Assembly (NCBI RefSeq): GCF_004364865.1
Contig: NZ_SOAU01000001.1
Span: forward strand, 2,450,001-2,514,000
Length of the DNA: 64,000 nt
Reading direction: 5' to 3'
Source: Ilumatobacter fluminis
GTDB taxonomy: Bacteria; Actinomycetota; Acidimicrobiia; Acidimicrobiales; Ilumatobacteraceae
In this document: positions 29,826-38,989 of the stretch, piece by piece
Layout of the letters: the number at the start of each line of letters is the position of its first letter
How positions within the stretch are numbered: the first letter of the stretch is position 1
The notes under the pieces: model-generated
Databases searched by the model: none
What the model saw: only the letters and a program-made list of their open reading frames with translations
Told to the model about the DNA's origin: nothing
Position numbers and translations under genes: made by a program

Positions 29826-31457
29826 CTATCCGGGGCGTTCGAGACGGCGCGAGAGCAGTGCGACCGGGATCAGTGCCACCAGGATGATCGACAGCGCGGG
29901 GAGTGCCGCCTGCTCGTACCGCGACTCCGAGGCCAGGTTGTAGACCCACACCGGCAACGTCTCGAAACCGAACGGTCGGAGCAGCAGCACGATCGGCAGT
30001 TCCTTCAGGGCGTCGACCCCGACGAGGATCGCCGCCGACAGCAGTGACGCCTTCGACAGCGGCAGGTGCACGCGACGGATCGTCCCGATCGACGAGGCGC
30101 CGAGCGATCGCGCCGACGCGGTCATCTCCTCCGAGACCTGTCCGAGTCCGGACTCGACCGCCCCGAGCCCGGGAGCGAGGAATCGGACGACGTACGCGTA
30201 CACCAGCACCACCAGCGAGCCGGTCGCCACGGCGCCCGGCAGGTCGAGCCCGATCGCCTCGAGCAGTTCGTCGGCGCCGACGACCGCGAGGATCACGCCC
30301 ATGCCGACGACCGGGCCCGGCACGGCGTAGCCGATGGCCGCGGCACGAGCGGCCACGCCGGTGAGTCGGCGACTCCCGAACCGCTGGGCGTTGGCGACGA
30401 CGACCGCCGCCACGAGGCAGACGACCACGGTGATCACCATCAGTTGGACGGAGTTCGACAGGTACTCGGGGAACGAGTCGACGAGCGGTGTGCCTCGGTC
30501 GCTCGTCTGTTCGCGCACGGCCCAGACGACCAGCTGCAGGACCGGGCCGGCGAAAGCCGCCACCACGACGGCGCCGCACGCGACCGACGCCGCCACGGCG
30601 CGCCACCCGGTGAGCACCCGACGTTCGAGACCGGCACCCTCTCCCCCGCTCTGCCCGAACCGGGCCCGACCGCGTGCGATCCGCTCGATCGCGATCGCGA
30701 CGAGGGCGAAGGCCAAGACCACCGTGGCGATCTCGGCAGCCGCATCACGGTCGTAGGTGCCGCGCCAGATCCGGAACACGCCCACCGACACGGTGTCGAC
30801 ACCGAAGTACTGCACCGTGGCGAAGTCGGTGAGCGTCTCCATCATCACGACCGCCGCTCCGGCCGCGATGGCCGGCCGCACCAGCGGGAGGACGACACGC
30901 CGTGCGGCCTCCGTGGGGCCGGCGCCGAGGATCCGTGCCGCGAAGTAGGCGCCACCCGCCTGGTCGCGAAGCGCGGCGCGAGCCAGCAGGTACGTGTACG
31001 GGTAGAGCACGAGGGTGAACGCGATCGTCGCACCCCAGATCGACTCGATGTCGGGGAACCATGCGTCGGTGCCGAACCAGCTCCGCCATTGGTCTTGCAC
31101 CGGACCGGTGGGTCCGAGCGTGGCGAGGGTGAGGAAGCCGAGGATGTAGCTCGGCATCGCGAGCGGCAGGATCAGCATCCAGCCGAACACCCGCACGCCG
31201 GGGAACCGGTAGGCCGACACGAGCCAGGCCAGACCCGTGCCGAGCAGCGTCGAGCAGACGCCGACCCCGGCGAGCAGGAGCGCGGTGTCGACGATCTCGC
31301 CGGGCAGGCGGGTCGCCCATTGCTGCGACCAGACGTCGCTCCGCGGCGTCAGGATGCTGGCGGCCAGCATGGCCACCGGGATCACCACGAGCGCGGCGAT
31401 GAGCACCGACATCCACGACCACCCGCTCCGGGAGGTCGGTCGACGGAACTCGATCAC
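29826..31457 (-). CDS. fbpB: ABC transporter permease, Fbp type (fused double permease)
   Basis: At 543 aa this is a double-length permease with about twelve membrane helices, as in FbpB/SfuB. Two EAA-type coupling loops are visible, one in each half: AARRVVLPLVRPAIAAGAA and TIRRVHLPLSKASLLSAAI. This fused architecture is characteristic of ferric-ion transporters. The start is a GTG at 31457, 13 bp after the binding-protein stop. Together with FbpA and FbpC it makes a complete importer. Confidence 0.92.
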   Translation of the reverse strand: MIEFRRPTSRSGWSWMSVLIAALVVIPVAMLAASILTPRSDVWSQQWATRLPGEIVDTALLLAGVGVCSTLLGTGLAWLVSAYRFPGVRVFGWMLILPLAMPSYILGFLTLATLGPTGPVQDQWRSWFGTDAWFPDIESIWGATIAFTLVLYPYTYLLARAALRDQAGGAYFAARILGAGPTEAARRVVLPLVRPAIAAGAAVVMMETLTDFATVQYFGVDTVSVGVFRIWRGTYDRDAAAEIATVVLAFALVAIAIERIARGRARFGQSGGEGAGLERRVLTGWRAVAASVACGAVVVAAFAGPVLQLVVWAVREQTSDRGTPLVDSFPEYLSNSVQLMVITVVVCLVAAVVVANAQRFGSRRLTGVAARAAAIGYAVPGPVVGMGVILAVVGADELLEAIGLDLPGAVATGSLVVLVYAYVVRFLAPGLGAVESGLGQVSEEMTASARSLGASSIGTIRRVHLPLSKASLLSAAILVGVDALKELPIVLLLRPFGFETLPVWVYNLASESRYEQAALPALSIILVALIPVALLSRRLERPG

Positions 31458-31470
31458 CGTGCCGCCCCGA

Positions 31471-32496
31471 TCAGCCGTAGCCGGCCTCGTCCATCAGCCG
31501 GACGGCGTCGGGGTTGAGCGCGCCGAACACCGACGCCTGGAGCGGGTCGCGCACGAAGTCGACGCCGAACCGTTCGACGAGCACCTCGTCGGGCGGGACG
31601 TCGGGGTTGGCCGGGAACTCGTGGTTGCCGCCGATGAGGACCTGCTGGCCGTCGGTGGCGAGCCACTCGAGGAAGACGAGGGCGTCCTCGGGGTGGCTGG
31701 AGTGGGTCGTGATGCCGCCACCCGACACGTTGACGTGGGTGCCGCGGTCGTCCTGGTTCGCCCAGATCAGCTCGACGTCGAAATCGGGGTTCTCGTCGTA
31801 TTCGCGTGCGAGGTAGTAGTGGTTCGTCACGCCGACCTCGCACAGCCCGTCGTTGACGGCTTCGAGGATCAGGACGTCGTTGCCCATGATGTCGGCGTTC
31901 GCCGCCCAGCCTTCGACGATCTCGAGCGCGCCGTCGTAGCCGTGGTGCTCGATCAGGCTGGCGACGAGCGACTGCTGGTACACGTTCGAGGCGTTGCGCA
32001 TGCAGACCCGGTCGTTCCACTCCGGATCGGCGAGTTCCTCATACGAGGTCGGCAGGTCGTCGACCGCGATCTCGTCGGGGTTGTAGACGATGGTGCGGGC
32101 CCGCACCGTCAGCCCGTACCAGAGCCCGTCGGGGTCGCTCAGCTCGGCCGGGATCGCCGACGACAACACCTCGGACTCGATCGGCTGGAAGAGGCCCTCC
32201 TCGGCTGCGGCGGCCAGGTTGCCGGCATCGACCGTGATGTAGGCGTCGGCCTTGGTCTCGTCGCCTTCGGCCGCGATGCGCTCGCGGAGCTCGGCGTCGT
32301 TGCCGGTCAGGAACTCGACCTCGATACCGGTCTCTTCCGTGAACTGCTCGAACGCCGCCTCGATGCCGTAGTGACGTCCGCTGTAGACCCGCAGGACGTC
32401 GTCGTCGCCACCGCAGCCGGCGAGGGCGATGCCGCCGACGGCGAGGATCGGGAGTGCGAGACGTCGAGCGTGTCGGCGATCGATTCGGGGGGTCAT
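31471..32496 (-). CDS. fbpA: Iron-binding lipoprotein, FbpA-like
   Basis: This 341-aa lipoprotein has a lipobox ending in LAGCGG. The mature protein starts VLRVYSGRHYGIEAAF and contains the paired tyrosines of ferric-binding FbpA proteins (VTNHYYLAREY) and a GLWYGLTVRARTIVYNP block. This fits the class of periplasmic-type iron-binding proteins that hold Fe(III) through two Tyr. The ATG at 32496 is 7 nt after the TAG of the upstream fusion gene, and the AGGAG ribosome site overlaps that stop, so translation of the two is coupled. Other metal or oxyanion ligands remain possible. Confidence 0.9.
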   Translation of the reverse strand: MTPRIDRRHARRLALPILAVGGIALAGCGGDDDVLRVYSGRHYGIEAAFEQFTEETGIEVEFLTGNDAELRERIAAEGDETKADAYITVDAGNLAAAAEEGLFQPIESEVLSSAIPAELSDPDGLWYGLTVRARTIVYNPDEIAVDDLPTSYEELADPEWNDRVCMRNASNVYQQSLVASLIEHHGYDGALEIVEGWAANADIMGNDVLILEAVNDGLCEVGVTNHYYLAREYDENPDFDVELIWANQDDRGTHVNVSGGGITTHSSHPEDALVFLEWLATDGQQVLIGGNHEFPANPDVPPDEVLVERFGVDFVRDPLQASVFGALNPDAVRLMDEAGYG

Positions 32497-32503
32497 GGAA
32501 CTC

Positions 32504-35113
32504 CTAGACGAGTGAGGTCGCCGGCCGGTTCGAGGCGGCGACGGGTCGGGATCGTACGGCCGGAACGACGCGCTCGCGCACCAGCCGAGGGCCGTGCGTG
32601 AACGTCCACCAGACGCCGATCGATGCGAGGACGGTGAGGGGGTAGGCCACCTCGACGATGAACCAGTCCTTCATCGGTGGCCAGATCATGAAGTGACTGA
32701 TGAGGATCCACATGCTCGCCGCAGCGATGGTGGCGATCGGGGCAACCGCACGCCGGGGCATCGGGATCTCCTTCACCCACACGAGCAGCACGAGACCGGT
32801 GGCGATGAAGTACTCGCGCCGGGGGTTGTTGAACACGCCGTACGCGGTGACCAGCGCGATGACGCTCGTGAGCACCTGCAGGTGGCGTCGCGTCGACCGC
32901 TGGATCAGCCAGCCGAGGACGAAGAACCAGGCGACCGCGTGGGTGCGGAAGCGCAGGTTGTACCAGTCGCCCAGGTCGGCCCAATCCATCCGGAGGGTGA
33001 GCACGAGTCCGAGCATCGTCAGCGGGAACGCGTACGGGAACCGGAGGTCGAGACGCCGGACGAACGGGATCGACGTGAACAGCAGCGTCAGGACGACGAC
33101 GTGCACGAAGACCTCGATGAACCAGAAGTGCCAGTGGTTGCCGGCGTGCGACCGCGGGCCGATGTAGTTGTTGACGAGTGTCAGGGTGTGCCAGGTGTAC
33201 TGACCCAAGGCCATGAACGCCAGCGTCCACAGCAGTGTCGGCACGGCGACGCGGAGCACGGTGCGCATGCCGGACCGCAGCCGCGCCCGGGTGTCGGCGA
33301 TCGGCATGGTGAAGCGGGCCAGGTTGTAGCCGACGACGCCGAGCAACAGGTGCGACCCACCGGGGACGTGCCACAGCCGCATGTGGGTCGAGACGACGGC
33401 GAGAATGCCGACGGCGCGCAGGACGACGGTGGTGTCGACACGGGCGAGGCGCTTCGGGGCCCGGTCGGCGGCCAGTTCGGAGACGGGTCGCAGGTGCCAA
33501 TCGGAGGGCAGTGACCCGAGCGCACGCTCGAGACGGATCGAACACTCGATGTAGCTGAGCGAATCGCCACCGAGGCCGACGAAGGTGTCGTCGTCGGTGA
33601 TCGAGTCGACGCCGAGCACAGCGGCGAACGTCGCCTGCACCGCACCCTGCCGATCGCCCGGCCCGTCGTCGAGCGGGGTGACGGCCACCGCAGCGTGGGC
33701 GTCGGCCAGCAGCGCCGGGTAGTCGAGCTTGCCGTTGCTCGTCCTCGGTGCGACCCGGTCGAACGCGACGACCCGATTGGACGGCAGGCCGGTGGCTCGG
33801 ACGACGAGCTCGACGGTGCGGGTCGGGTCGGTGTGGGGCGCCGCGACGGCGAGCAGGTCGTCGTCGCCGGCGACGTCGGAAGCGACACCGGCATCGGCCA
33901 GGTGGCGTTCGACGTCGTCGAGGTCGATGCGCAGCCCGTACGGCTTGACGCGACGTGCGAGCCGCCCGACGACCCGGACGAAGCCGGTGTCGGGGTCGCG
34001 ACGACCGAGGTCGCCGGTCCGGAGCTCGTCGATCGTGCGACCTGCGGCGAGATCGGCGTGCTCGGTCGCATACCCGAGCATCACGTTCGGCCCGGTGTAG
34101 ACGATCTCGCCCGTCTCGGCCCCGGTGTCGTCCATCACGTCGTTCATCGTGTCGACGGCGTCGGTCGGTCGGATCTCGAGGGCCCCGCCGGGGATGGCGA
34201 TGCCGATCGTGTCGGGGTTCGCCCGCACGTCGGCCGGCGGGACGTACGTCATGCGAGCCGTGGCCTCGGTCGCGCCGTACATCGAGAACCACTGGGCGTG
34301 CCACCGATCGGCGCGCTGGGCCCACGCCGCGACCTTGTCGGCGGCCATCTTGCCGCCGGCCTGCGCCAGGAACCGCAGCGTCGGGACACGCACCTGTTCG
34401 GGTCCGGCTTGGTCGAGCAGATCGTAGGTGTGCGGCACCCCGGCCAGGTTGGTGACGCCGTGGTCGAGCATGAGGGCCCGGAAGCACGGATCGACGACCG
34501 ACGTCGACGTGGTGACCACACTGCCGGCCACGGCGAGGTGCGAGTGCAGGATCGACAGGCCGAAGCTGTAGCGGAGCGGCAGGCTCGTGATGCCGACGTC
34601 GTTCGAGGTGAGCCCCTGGAACTCGGCGATCGACCGGGCGTTGGCGACGAGGTTGTCGACCGACAGGCGCACGAGCTTGGGGTTGCCGGTCGACCCACTG
34701 GTGCTCATCAGCAGGCCGAGGTCGGGGTGGAGCTCGGACGACGGCGCCGACCGGTCGACGGCGAGGTGCCAATCGTCGGCGCCGACCTGCAGCACCGCAG
34801 CGGGCGTCCACCGTTCGACCAGGCGGTCGATGTGATCGGCGGCGAGGAGTGGCACGTCGCGGCGGGCCAGGAGCGCCAGGTACGACACGACCCACTCGAC
34901 GCCGTTGTCACCGGTCAACACCACGATCGACCGGTCGGGCAGCCCGGCGTCGTCGAACGCGGCGACTCGGCGATCGATCAGGCCGACCAGGTCGCCGTAC
35001 GTGATCGTGCCGTTGCGGTGGGCGATGGCCGGGCGCGCGACGCGAGCAGGGTCTCGGACGTCGAACGGATCGACCGTCGGGCGGACGCCTGGATACGTCG
35101 AAGCCGTCGGCAC
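32504..35113 (-). CDS. AMP-ligase / carrier / acyltransferase-3 fusion protein
   Basis: The 869-aa product joins three modules. Residues about 20-470 form an adenylating domain: LMSTSGSTGNPK (135-146), YGATEA (279-284), TGD (366-368) and the C-terminal RTSNGK lysine (462). Residues about 485-555 are a phosphopantetheine carrier with Ser518 in GGDSLS. From about 560 to 850 there are about ten hydrophobic segments with an acyltransferase-3 look (RAVGILAVVSTHMRLW, His577). So the protein could activate an acid, load it on its own carrier, and pass it to an acceptor at or across the membrane, a layout like the Dlt system in one chain. It is the first gene of a five-gene operon with the iron transporter. 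GTG 35113 is the start. The substrate is unknown. Confidence 0.85.
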   Translation of the reverse strand: MPTASTYPGVRPTVDPFDVRDPARVARPAIAHRNGTITYGDLVGLIDRRVAAFDDAGLPDRSIVVLTGDNGVEWVVSYLALLARRDVPLLAADHIDRLVERWTPAAVLQVGADDWHLAVDRSAPSSELHPDLGLLMSTSGSTGNPKLVRLSVDNLVANARSIAEFQGLTSNDVGITSLPLRYSFGLSILHSHLAVAGSVVTTSTSVVDPCFRALMLDHGVTNLAGVPHTYDLLDQAGPEQVRVPTLRFLAQAGGKMAADKVAAWAQRADRWHAQWFSMYGATEATARMTYVPPADVRANPDTIGIAIPGGALEIRPTDAVDTMNDVMDDTGAETGEIVYTGPNVMLGYATEHADLAAGRTIDELRTGDLGRRDPDTGFVRVVGRLARRVKPYGLRIDLDDVERHLADAGVASDVAGDDDLLAVAAPHTDPTRTVELVVRATGLPSNRVVAFDRVAPRTSNGKLDYPALLADAHAAVAVTPLDDGPGDRQGAVQATFAAVLGVDSITDDDTFVGLGGDSLSYIECSIRLERALGSLPSDWHLRPVSELAADRAPKRLARVDTTVVLRAVGILAVVSTHMRLWHVPGGSHLLLGVVGYNLARFTMPIADTRARLRSGMRTVLRVAVPTLLWTLAFMALGQYTWHTLTLVNNYIGPRSHAGNHWHFWFIEVFVHVVVLTLLFTSIPFVRRLDLRFPYAFPLTMLGLVLTLRMDWADLGDWYNLRFRTHAVAWFFVLGWLIQRSTRRHLQVLTSVIALVTAYGVFNNPRREYFIATGLVLLVWVKEIPMPRRAVAPIATIAAASMWILISHFMIWPPMKDWFIVEVAYPLTVLASIGVWWTFTHGPRLVRERVVPAVRSRPVAASNRPATSLV

Positions 35114-35172
35114 CCCACCAGGTTAAGGAGAGCTAACAGCATTCGCCAAGGCGTCTTCGGGGATTTCGAGAA

Positions 35173-37842
35173 CTACCCCTTGGCGTCGGCCCACGTGGAG
35201 CCCCAGGCGACGTTGACCTCGAGCGGGACGTCGAGGTCGGCGGCCCCTCGCATCAGGTCGACGACCAGACCGCCGACGCGCTCGCGCTCGGCCGCCGGCA
35301 CCTCGACGATGACCTCGTCGTGCACCTGGAGTACCAGCTCGCTCTCGAGCCCGACATCGTCGAGCGCGGCGTCGATGCGCACGAGCGCGACCTTGAAGAT
35401 GTCGGCGGCCAGCCCCTGGATGCCGGCGTTCATCGCCTGCCGCTCCCCCGCCTGACGGATCCGCCAGTTCGAGTTGAGCAGCTCGGGGATCGGCCGACGA
35501 CGACCGAACAGGGTCTCGGTGTACCCGTTCTTGCGGGCCTCCTGAACGGTGGCGTCCATGTAGGCCTTGACGTTCGGGAAGGCCTCGAAGTAGGCGTCGA
35601 GGATCTTGGCGGCCTCGTCGGTCGGGATGTTGAGGCGCTGGCCGAGCCCGTATGCCTCCATGCCGTACGCCAATCCGTACGACACCATCTTCGCCTTCGA
35701 ACGCTGATCGAGCGTCACGGCGTCCGGCTCGACCTCGAACACCCGCGACGCCGTCGCGTTGTGGATGTCGCTGCCGCTGGTGAACGCCTCGATCAATCCG
35801 GGGTCGGCGGCGAGGTGGGCGATGCAGCGCAACTCGATCTGGTTGTAGTCGGCGACCAGCAGTTCGCGACCCTCCGACGGCACGAACGCCGTGCGGAACA
35901 CACGGCCGGCATCGGAACGGACCGGGATGTTGTGCAGGTTCGGCTTGTCGGAACTCAAGCGACCCGTGCGTGCGACGGTCTGGTTGAACGTCGCGTGGAT
36001 GCGACCATCCGGCCCGACCTCGTGCAGGAGTCCTTCCCCGTACGTGCCGCGCAGCTTCTCGACCTCACGGTGACGGAGCAGCGGCTCGATGAACTCGGGC
36101 CACTGGTCGCGCAGCTTCTCCAGCGTCTGGGCGTCGGTCGAGTAGCCGGATTTGGTCTTCTTGACACCCTGCGGGCTGAGTTCGCGCTCGTCGTACAGGA
36201 GGGCACGCAACTGGGTCGGCGAGTTCAGGTTCAGGTCGTCGCGACCGGCGACCTGGCGGAGCTCGGCACCCAGCGATTCGACCTCGGATGTCAGTCGTTC
36301 GTTGATCGACCGCAGGGTGTCGGCGTCGACACCGACACCGACGTGCTCCATCCGGGCCAACACGCGCACCAGCGGATTCTCGATCTCGTGGTAGAGACCG
36401 GCCATGCCGTGGGTGTCGAGACTCGCCTCGATCGGCCCGGCGATGTGGTGGACGGCGAGGGCGTCGCGGCCTGCGCGCTGGGCGTCGCTGACGGCCGCAC
36501 CGTCGAGATCGAGCTGGCCCGACGCCGATGCGTCGTCGCTCGGCGGCGCGTACGAGGTGAACTTCTCGAGCAGGTCGGCCAGCTCGTAGCGGGCCTCGGA
36601 CGGGTCGATCAGGTACGCGGCGATCGCAATGTCGAGCTGCAGGCCCCGGAGGTCGACGTCGGCCTCGAGGAGACTCCGCATCAGCGCCTTGACGTTGTGA
36701 CCGCGAAGGTGCTCGTGCGACGACAGTGCGTCGGCGACGGCGTCGTCGCGCAGCAGTGCGCCGGCGAACCACGCAACCTCCGACGACGACGCATCGGTCA
36801 CGAACGCCACTCCGACGACGTCGGATCGGCCCGGTTCACCCGACCAGACGGCGGCGAGGTCGACGACGTCGAGCGATCCGAGAGCCGACGCGATCGCGGC
36901 CGGGTCGTCGAGCTCGGTGACCTCGGCAACGAGCTCGTCGCGAGGCGAGCTTCCGGCGATGCCGGCGTCCGGCCCGAGCGCATCGGCGAGCCGATCGCCC
37001 AGTGTCCGGAACTCCAGGAAGTCGAACAGGCGCTGCTGTTCCTCGGGATGCGGGGTGATCGCCAGATCGTCGAAGTCGACACTGTCGAGCGGGGCATCGT
37101 GGCGCAGCAGCATCAGTTCGAGGTTCTTGCGCGCCCGCTCCTCGTGCGCACCCAGATTCTCGCGCAACTTCGGCGTCTGCTCGTCGACGTGTTCGAAGAT
37201 GCCGTCGAGGCCGCCGTACTTGTTGATCAGCTTCGCCGCGGTCTTCTCGCCCACCCCGGGCACGCCCGGCAAGTTGTCGGAGTTGTCACCACGGAGCGCC
37301 GCGTACTGCGGATACAGGGCAGGCGACACCCCGGTGCGCTCCTCGATCCCCGCCTCGTCGTAGAGGGCGTAGTCGCTGACGCCGCGCTTGTTGTACAGCA
37401 CCTTGACATGCGGATCGGCCACCAGCTGGTAGCTGTCGCGGTCGCCGGTGACGATGATGACGTCGTCGCCGCGGTCGACCAGCCGGTCGACGGCGCTGGC
37501 GATCAGGTCGTCCGCCTCCCAGCCGGCCGCGTCGACCTGCTGGATGCCGAGCGAGTCGAGGACCTCACGCACGAGACCCATCTGCTGGCGAAGAATGTCG
37601 GGCGCCGCCTCGCGCTGCGCCTTGTACTCGGGCTCGGCCTCGTGCCGGAACGTCGGCTCCGGACGGTCGAACGCGACGAGGATGCCGTCGGGTTGATGGT
37701 CCTTCAGCACGTTGATGAGCATCGACGTGAAGCCGAAGACGGCGTTGGTCACCTGCCCGCTGGCCGTGGCCATGTCGGGCGGGAGTGCGAAGAACGCCCG
37801 GTAGGTCAGCGAGTTGCCGTCGACGAGGAGGTAGGTACCCAC
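35173..37842 (-). CDS. polA: DNA polymerase I
   Basis: This is an 889-aa family A polymerase. The N-terminal 5' nuclease shows YLLVDGNSLTYRAFFALP and GDNSDNLPGVPGVGEKTAAKL. The middle domain keeps the exonuclease fold outline (GHNVKALMRSL and QLDIAIAAYLIDP) but lacks the Asp-x-Glu of motif Exo I, so proofreading is probably lost, as in mycobacterial and Taq enzymes. Polymerase motifs are intact: VADYNQIELRCIAHL, SKAKMVSYGLAYGMEA and VHDEVIVEV. The start is a GTG at 37842, the first codon in frame before YLLVDGN. It fills excision gaps and removes RNA primers. The upstream neighbour is an ANTAR regulator on the same strand. Confidence 0.97.
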   Translation of the reverse strand: MGTYLLVDGNSLTYRAFFALPPDMATASGQVTNAVFGFTSMLINVLKDHQPDGILVAFDRPEPTFRHEAEPEYKAQREAAPDILRQQMGLVREVLDSLGIQQVDAAGWEADDLIASAVDRLVDRGDDVIIVTGDRDSYQLVADPHVKVLYNKRGVSDYALYDEAGIEERTGVSPALYPQYAALRGDNSDNLPGVPGVGEKTAAKLINKYGGLDGIFEHVDEQTPKLRENLGAHEERARKNLELMLLRHDAPLDSVDFDDLAITPHPEEQQRLFDFLEFRTLGDRLADALGPDAGIAGSSPRDELVAEVTELDDPAAIASALGSLDVVDLAAVWSGEPGRSDVVGVAFVTDASSSEVAWFAGALLRDDAVADALSSHEHLRGHNVKALMRSLLEADVDLRGLQLDIAIAAYLIDPSEARYELADLLEKFTSYAPPSDDASASGQLDLDGAAVSDAQRAGRDALAVHHIAGPIEASLDTHGMAGLYHEIENPLVRVLARMEHVGVGVDADTLRSINERLTSEVESLGAELRQVAGRDDLNLNSPTQLRALLYDERELSPQGVKKTKSGYSTDAQTLEKLRDQWPEFIEPLLRHREVEKLRGTYGEGLLHEVGPDGRIHATFNQTVARTGRLSSDKPNLHNIPVRSDAGRVFRTAFVPSEGRELLVADYNQIELRCIAHLAADPGLIEAFTSGSDIHNATASRVFEVEPDAVTLDQRSKAKMVSYGLAYGMEAYGLGQRLNIPTDEAAKILDAYFEAFPNVKAYMDATVQEARKNGYTETLFGRRRPIPELLNSNWRIRQAGERQAMNAGIQGLAADIFKVALVRIDAALDDVGLESELVLQVHDEVIVEVPAAERERVGGLVVDLMRGAADLDVPLEVNVAWGSTWADAKG

Positions 37843-37899
37843 CCGACGGAGGTTACGCCGCGCGGGAAACATCCCACGGCGTCGGTGACGATCCGGGCG

Positions 37900-38475
37900 T
37901 CAGGGTCGCAAGGTGCCGTCGAGGATCCGCTCGGCGACGTCGCGCATCTTGGTGCGCTCGCTCATGGCGGTGCGCTGGATGAAGCTGAAGGCGTCGCCTT
38001 CTTTCATGCCGCACTCGTCGATGAGCAGCCCCTTGGCACGGTCGATCGTCTTGCGGGTCTCGAGCTGTTCGCCGAGCGCGTCGACCTCGCCGGTCAGGTT
38101 GCGCAGTTCGCGGAACCGGCCGATCGCCACCTCGATCGCCGGGACGAGATCGCTCTTCTGGAACGGCTTGACGAGGTACGCAAGCGCACCGGCGTCGCGC
38201 GCCTGCTCGACGATCTCACGCTGGCTGAACGCGGTGAGGATCAGGACACCGCAGAGCTTCTCGCTCGTGATGATGCCGGCTGCCTCGAGCCCGTCCATCC
38301 CGGGCATCTTCACGTCGAGCACGGCCAGATCGGGTTCGAGCTCGCGAACGAGCCGCACGGCTTCGTCGCCGCGACCCGTTTCGCCCACGACGTCGTACCC
38401 CTCTTCTTCGAGGGTCTCGCGTAGGTCCATCCGGATGATGGCCTCGTCTTCGGCGATGACGACTCGGAGTGACAA
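37900..38475 (-). CDS. pdtaR: ANTAR-domain response regulator, PdtaR-like
   Basis: This 191-aa protein has a receiver domain (Asp10, phospho-acceptor Asp54 in VLDVKMPGMDG, Lys103 in LVKPF) and a C-terminal ANTAR RNA-binding domain (about 130-185, including TIDRAKGLLIDECGMKEGDAF). Such regulators act by binding nascent RNA hairpins and preventing termination. The TTG at 38475 was chosen because an AAAGGA ribosome site lies 7 nt upstream. It lies 57 bp upstream of polA on the same strand; in Mycobacterium tuberculosis the homologue Rv1626 also lies near polA. Its partner kinase PdtaS is not in this window. Confidence 0.93.
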   Translation of the reverse strand: MSLRVVIAEDEAIIRMDLRETLEEEGYDVVGETGRGDEAVRLVRELEPDLAVLDVKMPGMDGLEAAGIITSEKLCGVLILTAFSQREIVEQARDAGALAYLVKPFQKSDLVPAIEVAIGRFRELRNLTGEVDALGEQLETRKTIDRAKGLLIDECGMKEGDAFSFIQRTAMSERTKMRDVAERILDGTLRP

Positions 38476-38545
38476 CGTGGTTCCTTTCTCGGCCCGCCGG
38501 GTGCGGGCGGCACCATTCAATCAGAGCGAGCCGTACCTGCCCTGT

Positions 38546-38833
38546 TCAGGATCCGGTGAGGCGGTCGAGCAGTTCGTCCTGCTTGGCCTCGAGCTTGGCG
38601 ATCTCGTCGACCACGTGGCGCCTCGTCTTGTCGAGTGCCGCCGCATGCTTCTCGGCCTGCGTCGCTTCCTGCGCCGCCCCCGGCGTCTCCGAGACGAGCG
38701 CTCGCAGCGCCGTGTCGTCCGCGTCGGAACGCAGGTACATCACCTGCTCGTCGAGCTGCGCCAACTCGGCGCGCAGCTGTTTGAGACGGGTCGCATTCTG
38801 CGACAACCGACGCTGGGTCAGCCAGGCTGCCAT
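38546..38833 (-). CDS. Small coiled-coil protein, unknown function
   Basis: The product is 95 aa, almost entirely helical by composition, with Leu/Ala heptads in NATRLKQLRAELAQLDEQV and DEIAKLEAKQDELLDRL. No family is recognised. Its ATG at 38833 begins 1 bp past the 3' end of a tRNA on the same strand, so it may be made from the processed tRNA transcript with almost no leader. It could be a cell-division or surface accessory protein, but no evidence points to one. Confidence 0.65.
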   Translation of the reverse strand: MAAWLTQRRLSQNATRLKQLRAELAQLDEQVMYLRSDADDTALRALVSETPGAAQEATQAEKHAAALDKTRRHVVDEIAKLEAKQDELLDRLTGS

Positions 38834-38834
38834 G

Positions 38835-38907
38835 TGCCCCGGGTGGGATTCGAACCCACACTTGACGGTGTTTGAGACCGCTGCCTCTGCCGTTGGGCTA
38901 CCGGGGC
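38835..38907 (-). tRNA. tRNA with anticodon CAA (nominal Leu), class-I shape
   Basis: A 73-nt cloverleaf runs on the minus strand. It has a 7-bp acceptor stem (GCCCCGG/CCGGGGC), a D arm with GG, an anticodon stem GCGGT/ACCGT around loop CTCAAAC, a 5-nt variable loop and a T stem GTGGG/CCCAC around TTCGAAT. The anticodon CAA would read UUG (Leu). Bacterial tRNA-Leu normally has a long variable arm, which is absent here. The discriminator base is A and CCA is not encoded. The tRNA call itself is secure; the charged amino acid is not. Confidence 0.85.
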
Positions 38908-38989
38908 GTGCGCGACGAGGCTAGCGCCGCGACCAGCGCAGCAGAGCCTCCGTCGCCAGGTCGTCGTCGCAACGATCGTGACCGTCGGA

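Noticed and set aside
35320-38424. Thousand-codon frame opposite polA and pdtaR
   Set aside because: PolA motifs are unambiguous on the minus strand. The opposite frame has biased composition only.
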